A stretch of DNA of 64,000 nt from Eremomyces bilateralis CBS 781.70 (lineage: Eukaryota; Ascomycota; Dothideomycetes; Eremomycetales; Eremomycetaceae): positions 853,528-917,527 of the forward strand of contig NW_022985069.1 in the NCBI RefSeq assembly GCF_010015585.1, written 5' to 3'. Made by a program: the position numbers and the translations under genes. The notes under the pieces are model-generated. The model ran no database searches and was not told where the DNA came from. It was given only the letters and a program-made list of their open reading frames with translations. Shown here one piece after another: positions 57,330 to 64,000 of the stretch (position 1 is its first letter; each line of letters begins with the position of its first letter).

Positions 57330-57869
57330 GGCGGGGACGATGACTCCAAGTTCAGGGACGGTGTGGTTTCTACAAGGAAATACTTAGGGTGTCAGGGTGT
57401 CTGAAGGGGTGATCTGGAGGAGAACCCAATTATTGAACCATGGAAATGGTTATGTCTGAAATGTAAATGTGGTTGCAAATTTGAGATGGTTCCTTTCTGT
57501 GCTCCTTGAAGCTCATCCTTGATGATGCATGTGTCGCGCATCTCGACCTCTCACGAATCACCAACTATCAACCGACAAACAACATTGCCTCTAATCTACG
57601 GAATGACTACAAAATCCATATATCCACACCCAAAGCAACTTGTCTAAAAGCCGAAGCATTTTAGCCACCCTGAAAGGAAGGATTGAAATAAATCGGTCTC
57701 AACTGGACCTGATCAAACAAAAGTATCAGCCGGCAGTGGCATCATAGCTCTAAGCCGACAACGGCCGCAATTCCCTGCCAGAGAGCACATCCATTACCTT
57801 AGAACTCCTTCAACACGCCCTTCCTTTCCTTCTATCCAACCCCTAGTGTTAGATATCCTGGCTGGAGCC
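57330..57869. promoter_or_regulatory. Divergent promoter region, PMI and SGF29
   Basis: 540 bases between start codons of the PMI and SGF29 genes; no open frame and no motif assigned. Confidence 0.45.
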
Positions 57870-59459
57870 ATGGCATCCCGCAATCGGCGGCCCAATGCCG
57901 TGAAGGACGACGCGGATGAAGAGCGGGGCATTTGGAATCAACTTCGGTCAGATGCGAAGCGGGTAGACACGCTGATGGTATGAATATTGTTCAGGAACTT
58001 GGGAAATATGGCTGTTTGATGGACAAGGAACTGATGAGTCCCAACAGGCAGGTTCAAATACTCGATGGGAGCGGATGGCTGAGATTCATAATGAACTAAA
58101 TGCAGCGCACGGTAAGCTACATTAGAGGCTATATTCATTTGGATGCTTTATTTCTTCAACTCTACCTTATTATCTTTATGTTTCTCAAATCCAGACCGCA
58201 AAACTATCCTTCCTTACAACGTCGCTTCAGGTCCTATGCTTGACATCCCAACTAACCTTCTCCAGGCCGAGGGGTCTCCCCCACCTCCGACCTCGAAGAC
58301 GAACTCTCCTCCCTCTCCCGTGAAAACATCCGACTCATCGAAGAAATCACTTCCGCCTGCGACGGCGAAACCGACGACAACAACCTCTCGATCCTCCGCT
58401 CCCTCGAGGTCCTCGGCGCCCTCCGCGCCTCCTCCGAAGCCGACACCGCCGCCACCACCTCGACCCGCACGTCTGCCGCCGCCAGCGCGAAGAGCCAGCG
58501 GCTCGCAAAACGGAAAGATCGGGATCGCGATCGGGAGAGGGGGATGGAGCGGGAGCGGGAGCGGGAGCGGGAACGCGGGGAGAAGAGGTCGAGTATTGAG
58601 AGTGGGACGCCGGTGGCAGAGGAGAGGGGGGAGAGTAGCGTGGCGGGGGAGTCGCCGCGAACGACGGCGAGTCCGAAGGTGGAGGTGAAGAGTAGCGTGT
58701 CGCGGTTGATGTCGAAGGCGGGGTCGCGGAGTGGGAGCGTCGGGGCAGGGAGGGAGTCGAGCGTGAAGGCTGAGGATGGAGACGAGAAGGAAGCACCGAA
58801 AGGTTGGTAGCAGACGCTCGCCTTTTTCTCCACGTTTTCCCATCATGATCATGATCAGCATCATTTGCCAATACCCAATACCCAAGTTCTTTTCCTCATT
58901 CGGGTCAACACATTTCGTCTCATCTTATCTTGGCATTTTTTGATCCCATCGAATGCTCCAGTCCGTATCGGTTGCTGATGCTGAAACTACAACGAAACCA
59001 GTTGCCGAACGCCACCCCAAGCTCACCGTCGGCACCGAAGTCCTCTACCGCGCCCCCACGGCTAAGAACCAGAAATCCAAGCTCGTCGACCGCGACCCCT
59101 CCGAGGGCGAAGGCATCCTCTGCAGCATCACCTCCGTCATTGGCGAGGGCAAGCAGCGACGCTACGAGATCCAGGACTCGGATCCGGACCCTCCCACGCC
59201 ACCCACGCCCTACCGCGCGTCCGTCGCGCACCTGATTCCGATCCCGGCGAGCAATGATGGGCTGCGGTCGCTGTCCATGGGAACGTCGGTGCTGGCGCTG
59301 TATCCGAGCACGACGACGTTCTATCGGGCGGAGGTGGTGAGGGTGAGGGATGGAGGGGAGGTGATGGATGGGTGGGTGAGGTTGCGGTTTGAGGGGGAGG
59401 ATGAGGAGGATAAGGAGGAGACGGTGGAGAGGAGGTATGTATTGCCAGATGTGAAGTAG
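57870..59459 (+). CDS. SGF29: SAGA-associated factor 29 (SGF29)
   Basis: Four exons, 57870-57977, 58048-58111, 58266-58802, 59002-59459; introns 70, 154 and 199 bp; 388 residues. It is the SAGA histone-acetyltransferase subunit that reads H3K4me2/3. The N-terminal helical region (EERGIWNQLRSDAKRVDTLM, then LEDELSSLSRENIRLIEEIT) docks to the HAT module. The middle is disordered, with an Arg/Glu run (RDRDRDRERGMERERERE) and Ser-rich sequence. The C-terminal tandem Tudor domain (about 245-388) has VGTEVLYRAP, KSKLVDRDPSEGEGILCSI and VLALYPSTTTFYRAEVVRV with the aromatic cage residues, ending RRYVLPDVK. The acceptor of exon 4 is chosen by frame; an upstream CCAG lies out of phase. Nuclear. Confidence 0.93.
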
Positions 59460-60058
59460 GTGTTTGATGGCGGGTTGGCAAGGGCATATGTGAATGATAT
59501 GGGGAGATTATTGACGGTTATATATTTGCGGAGGATGTTATAAATGCCATCTTCATCCCCGAAGGATATTTAGTTGGCTGGGGTTATAGCTCGCAAATAT
59601 GTTGTCAACTTCAATATCGATTGGAGGTACATTTAGTAGCGCAATGTCCCGATCCAGAGTAGCACATCTAAACTACATTTAGACTAAGAAGCAAGTTAAT
59701 GTACGGTGTGCGCCTGTCCTTTTCTTCCATACGTGATGCTCAAAACTGATGAGTACAGAAGCAGAGTACAAGCGGAGTACAGGGAGCAAAGAAGCCGCGC
59801 GACGCATCCGCCCGAGGTTAGCAATCGGTAGCTAACAAAGTCAAAGCCTCCCGTGTCGCTGATTTCGACCCACGATGCGACGAAGAGAAAGGCATGGAAA
59901 GGATGGACGGGTATCATGGTATAGCAAAATTTCTCCGCGTATGTTAGAGTGCTTGGGGAAAGCATTCGATAGGGGGCGAGGGGGTGATCGAGCTCGATGA
60001 TCGGTCGGAATTAGAATATGGAGGCATATCGGAGACGTATCTCCTCGGTCGGCGCCAC
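59460..60058. other. Convergent intergenic region
   Basis: 600 bases between the 3' ends of the SGF29 and Arf genes; 3' UTRs only, nothing else seen. Confidence 0.45.
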
Positions 60059-60836
<778 letters not shown>

Positions 60837-61767
60837 GATCGCCGGATGTTGTGCGGTCTTGATAAGTGGCTATTACTCGACTGGTCTCGGGACAGAGGTT
60901 CAATTCGAAGGGTATTTGAAAGGATCGCGATATGAGGCAACAGTGTTATAGACAACCCTCGCAATCCAAGTCACAGTGCTCGTGTTAACGGGTGTTTCGA
61001 GATCTCGGAGGTTTCAGATGCAGAAGACGGTTCGAATGTCAGGGGAAGATAGTAGGAGCAACTACGACTTCTCAAGCTGTGAGAGTTGTGTGAATCGACT
61101 CGACTCTGGGAAAAGCCAGTGAGGGGATCCAGACAAGATCACAAACCGAAAAAAGCAGTGTGGTTGAACTCTTGCAACGGGGATGATCAGATGGTGGAGG
61201 AGAAGAGGGTTAGGGGAGAAGCAGCGGCGGCTTGGGGTCAAGCGCAGACCAACGCGTGCCCCCCAATTTCCCCGATATCAAAATGCGGCTGCAAGTGCCT
61301 GCAAGTCTGCAATTCATGCAAGGGAACGACGGGGACGACGAAACGCCACCAACAGGGAACAAGGGAACACGAAGCTGAAGGCGCATGCAGGCACGAGCGT
61401 GAGCCGGATATCGCCATATCGGATATCGAGGCCACAAGACTCGGGGAAGGATGATATATTCCTTCGAAACAACGCCAGGTATTTGTCAATCTGGATGGCT
61501 GCATACAGGTACAGGTACCCGTACACCATAATATGCCAGTCAACTTGAAGCAACTCGTGCTCACGGTTTGGTTCGGTAGCGGGACGACCCGTTGCTTGTG
61601 CTGTTGTACCTGAGTACCTGACTTACTGGTATCACGCTTTGTTGACATTGCATCAGTCAGGCACCGTGCAACATACCTGCTACGTACCTGTATCCATTGA
61701 CATCTAACAATAATATCGTATCACCCGAAGTGAACCCTCCAGATCCTTCTTCCTCCTCCATCCCATC
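60837..61767. promoter_or_regulatory. Divergent promoter region, Arf and dynactin p25
   Basis: 931 bases between divergent starts. Short frames here are featureless. No motif assigned. Confidence 0.45.
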
Positions 61768-62455
61768 ATGTCATCCCGCCAGAGCTCCTCGCGCAGCAAA
61801 GCGCCTAAAGGCGAATACATCGAAACAGTACCCCCTCCCCTCTCCATCTACCTCCATCCCCCCCTCTGACCCCCCGTAGGACAGCGGCAACAAAGTTTCC
61901 CGCAAAGCCAACATCTCCGGCACCGCCAACATCACCCTCGGCGGCCGCACCGTCATCATGGCCGACGTGAACCTCCGCGGCGACCTCCACCGCCTCCCCT
62001 CCTCCACCGACGAACCCTCCGCAAAACCCTCCTCCACCTCCACCCACGCCATCTCCATCGGGAAACACACCGTCATCTCCCCGCGTTGCATCCTCCACCC
62101 CCCGCACCGCGTCCACCGCGGCGCCACCCAGTACTACCCGCTGAAGATCGGGGATAACGTGTTCGTCGGGCCGGGATGCGTGGTGTCCGCGGCGGCGATC
62201 GCGTCGCATGTGTATGTGGGTGAGGGAAGCGTGTTGATGCCGTTTTGCATGATCCGGGAGAACGTGAGGATTTTGCCCGGGAGCGTGGTGCCGCCGAATA
62301 TGGTAGTGCCGCCGGGGTCGGTGGTGGGAGGACGGCCGGCGAGGGTGCTGGGGGAGGTCGGGGAGGGGTGGGGGGTTAATGTGGCCGGAGCGGGAGGAGC
62401 GGAGATGTGGGTGGAGGGAGGGGATTTGAGGGAGTTGGTGAGGAGTGTTAAGTGA
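61768..62455 (+). CDS. Dynactin subunit p25 (DCTN5-like)
   Basis: Two exons, 61768-61827 and 61880-62455, intron 52 bp; 211 residues. Exon 1 encodes MSSRQSSSRSKAPKGEYIET, which joins DSGNKVSRKANISG. The body is a left-handed beta-helix built from hexapeptide repeats (NITLGGRTVIMADVNLRGDL, ISIGKHTVISPRCILHPP, LKIGDNVFVGPGCVVSAAAI, VYVGEGSVLMPFCMI). It resembles gamma-carbonic anhydrases but lacks the catalytic His triad. It caps the pointed end of dynactin and supports cargo (endosome) binding by dynein. A Pro/Ser-rich insertion (PSSTDEPSAKPSSTSTHA) lies between early rungs, and the C-terminus has a Gly-rich extension. Convergent with the SurE gene. Confidence 0.93.
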
Positions 62456-62799
62456 AAGAGGGAGAGTTGGTCATATTGAAGAAAGGTCGCGGATGATGTT
62501 GGCTCGACCTCCTATAACTGCTTGCGTATCCGACCAAAATGAGTTGGTTTCAAGATCAGACGATGCGGTCTGGCATTACGACTTGTCACGCGAGAAGCAT
62601 GGTTAACGAAGATTGGTCATTCTGGGCTGGCATCTTCTCCGAAGAGGCATGTAGCTGCTTCTCTTTCTAGGGAAGGCATGCAGAAAGAGGACAGATCCAT
62701 CCGAGGTAAACGATGTGTACGATGGAGCTGAGATAATGTATATTGATGTCTATTGAGTTCTATGGCCGGGAATGATGCTTATTCCTCGAGTTCCTCTCC
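62456..62799. other. Convergent intergenic region
   Basis: 344 bases between the 3' ends of the dynactin p25 and SurE genes; nothing recognised. Confidence 0.45.
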
Positions 62800-63960
62800 T
62801 CAAAACTTCAGCTCGCCCTCGAACCCGTCAACGTGCCAGAAGTTGGCCTTGATCGGAGTGACGCTGCGCAGCCAGTCAGTATAGATCATAGATGACAATC
62901 CTAAGACTTACCTTGTGAACCCTTCCTTCACCACCCATCCATCCGACCCAGGTCCACCCTTTTCCACCGTCTCGTAAACCCCCTGGAAGTTCGGCGACCA
63001 TGTGAAATGCTTATGCACATATCGAACATGCTTCTCTGGTCCAGCCGCCTCCCCATTCTTCTCCACCTTACTCTGCTCCCTTTTCCCCTCCCCCCTCCAC
63101 AACTCCCCCTCCCGAATCCTCTCCTCTCCCTCCTCCGCCCCCTCATCCTCCTCTACCGGCACCATCTCTTCCCGAAACTGGCTCCCCTTCCACTGATTCT
63201 GCAACATCTTCGTCCAATACACCTTCCTCTCGCCGATCCCCTTCTGCACCGGCACATTGATGCTATACAGCTGCACTCCCTCCCCCCACCGCCCCTCCCC
63301 CGTCAGATGCTCAATCAACCGCACCCCCAACTCCGCCGCCTCCGCAATCACCTCCGCATGGTGCACCCGCTCCGAAAACGCATAGCTCAGCGCGATCGCC
63401 CGCACCCCGCAGATCGCCGCCTCCAGCGCCCCGCCCAACGTCCCGCTGCTCAACGCGAACGCCGCCGTTGTGTTCCGCCCGTAGTTCGGCCCGGACACCA
63501 CCAGGTCGATCGGCCCGCGCGAGTCGAAGTAATGGTGCAGCCCGATCTGCACGCAGCTGGCCGGCGTGCTGTCGACGAGCAGCCATTCTTCCCGGTCGCT
63601 GTGCGGCGGCTGCGGGGCGTGCGAGACGGTGCCGGTGTCGTGCGCAGTGGAGAGCTCGCCCGGGAGGAAGTACGAGGGCTTGACGGTCTGCCCGACCATG
63701 TGGGCTTTGCCGATCCAAGAGCGCTGAGTGTTGGGGAGGACGACGCTGACGGTGTGGTTGTGGGATTGGAGAGTGCGGATGAGGGAGTGGACGTAGGGGG
63801 AGGAGTGTTGGGACGGGGGACCGTCGTCGTTGACGACCTGGCGGGGTTAGCGAGGGCGCGGAATGAGGGGGAGAGTGGAGATGGAGGCATTGGGGATTAA
63901 ATAACCGCTGGGGGACGCTCATTATGTTGTGGGATGACTTCGACGTACCAAGATATGCAT
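62800..63960 (-). CDS. SurE-like survival phosphatase / nucleotidase
   Basis: Three exons, 63960-63949 (12 nt), 63837-62912, 62863-62800; introns 111 and 48 bp; 333 residues. The 12-nt first exon encodes MHIL, completing the SurE start motif MHILVVNDDGPPS whose two Asp bind the divalent metal. Further motifs: VVSGPNYGRNT (Asn metal ligand and phosphate site), SSGTLGGALEA and YSINVPVQKG. SurE proteins dephosphorylate nucleoside monophosphates and other phosphate esters. Residues about 232-280 are a Glu/Gly/Arg-rich low-complexity insertion (VEEDEGAEEGEERIREGE...) before the conserved end. No tubulin-tyrosine-ligase domain is fused, unlike yeast Pby1. A 297-codon forward open frame over this gene is a composition artefact. 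Confidence 0.94.
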
Positions 63961-64000
63961 GTTGGATAGAGTGTGGGTATTCAGCTGTATGTGTGGAAAG

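Noticed and set aside
63007-63900. 297-codon forward open frame over the SurE gene
   Set aside because: Arg/Pro/Leu-rich shadow of the SurE coding strand with no domain.

Overview
The window is nuclear DNA of a filamentous ascomycete (Pezizomycotina; Eurotiomycetes-like is my guess, not proven). The evidence is short spliceosomal introns of 45-115 bp in almost every gene, many with CTAAC-type branch sites, and an ascomycete gene set: a Zn2Cys6 regulator, a HET-domain protein, NB-ARC/TPR remains, SGF29, an Fta4-like protein, and fungal MULE, hAT and Tc1/mariner transposons. I modelled 20 multi-exon genes with 50 introns and one single-exon gene. There is one assembly gap (N run, 7735-8174).

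Region 1, about 1-18.5 kb, is accessory and gene-poor. It holds a fragment of an uncharacterised fungal family (574-1030), a decayed NB-ARC/TPR receptor (2745-3977) and an intact Zn2Cys6 transcription factor (4199-6182). A MULE deletion derivative with long inverted repeats and a 9-bp target duplication follows (6589-8338). Next come two divergent Rossmann-fold reductase genes (8844-9700 and 10231-11279), a Tc1/mariner transposase fragment, a 491-bp hAT MITE with a perfect 8-bp target duplication, and an alpha/beta hydrolase (16095-17090).

Region 2, about 18.5-34.8 kb, has an HSL-type esterase, a vWA protein with prion-like tails, the ribonucleotide reductase small subunit with MCB elements, the PP1 catalytic subunit and a 941-residue leucine-rich-repeat protein. 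Spacers here are long.

Region 3, 34.8-43.2 kb, has no confident gene. It carries a degenerate tandem repeat, an ATG microsatellite, a broken hypothetical frame and a tRNA-like sequence.

Region 4, 43.2-64 kb, starts with a HET-domain gene and a DMT transporter. It then becomes a compact run of alternating genes: aldo-keto reductase, SMR-domain protein with a CaaX end, free methionine-R-sulfoxide reductase, Fta4-like kinetochore protein, coiled-coil protein, mannose-6-phosphate isomerase, SGF29, Arf6-type GTPase, dynactin p25 and a SurE-type phosphatase. Most neighbours are convergent or divergent and a few hundred bases apart.

I found no CRISPR array, no rRNA and no secondary-metabolite core enzyme. 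The most informative results are at gene-structure level: a 5-nt microexon and a start-codon-only coding exon in the methionine sulfoxide reductase, a GC-AG intron, several very small first coding exons, and a likely prenylated SMR protein. I did not find a clearly new biological system.
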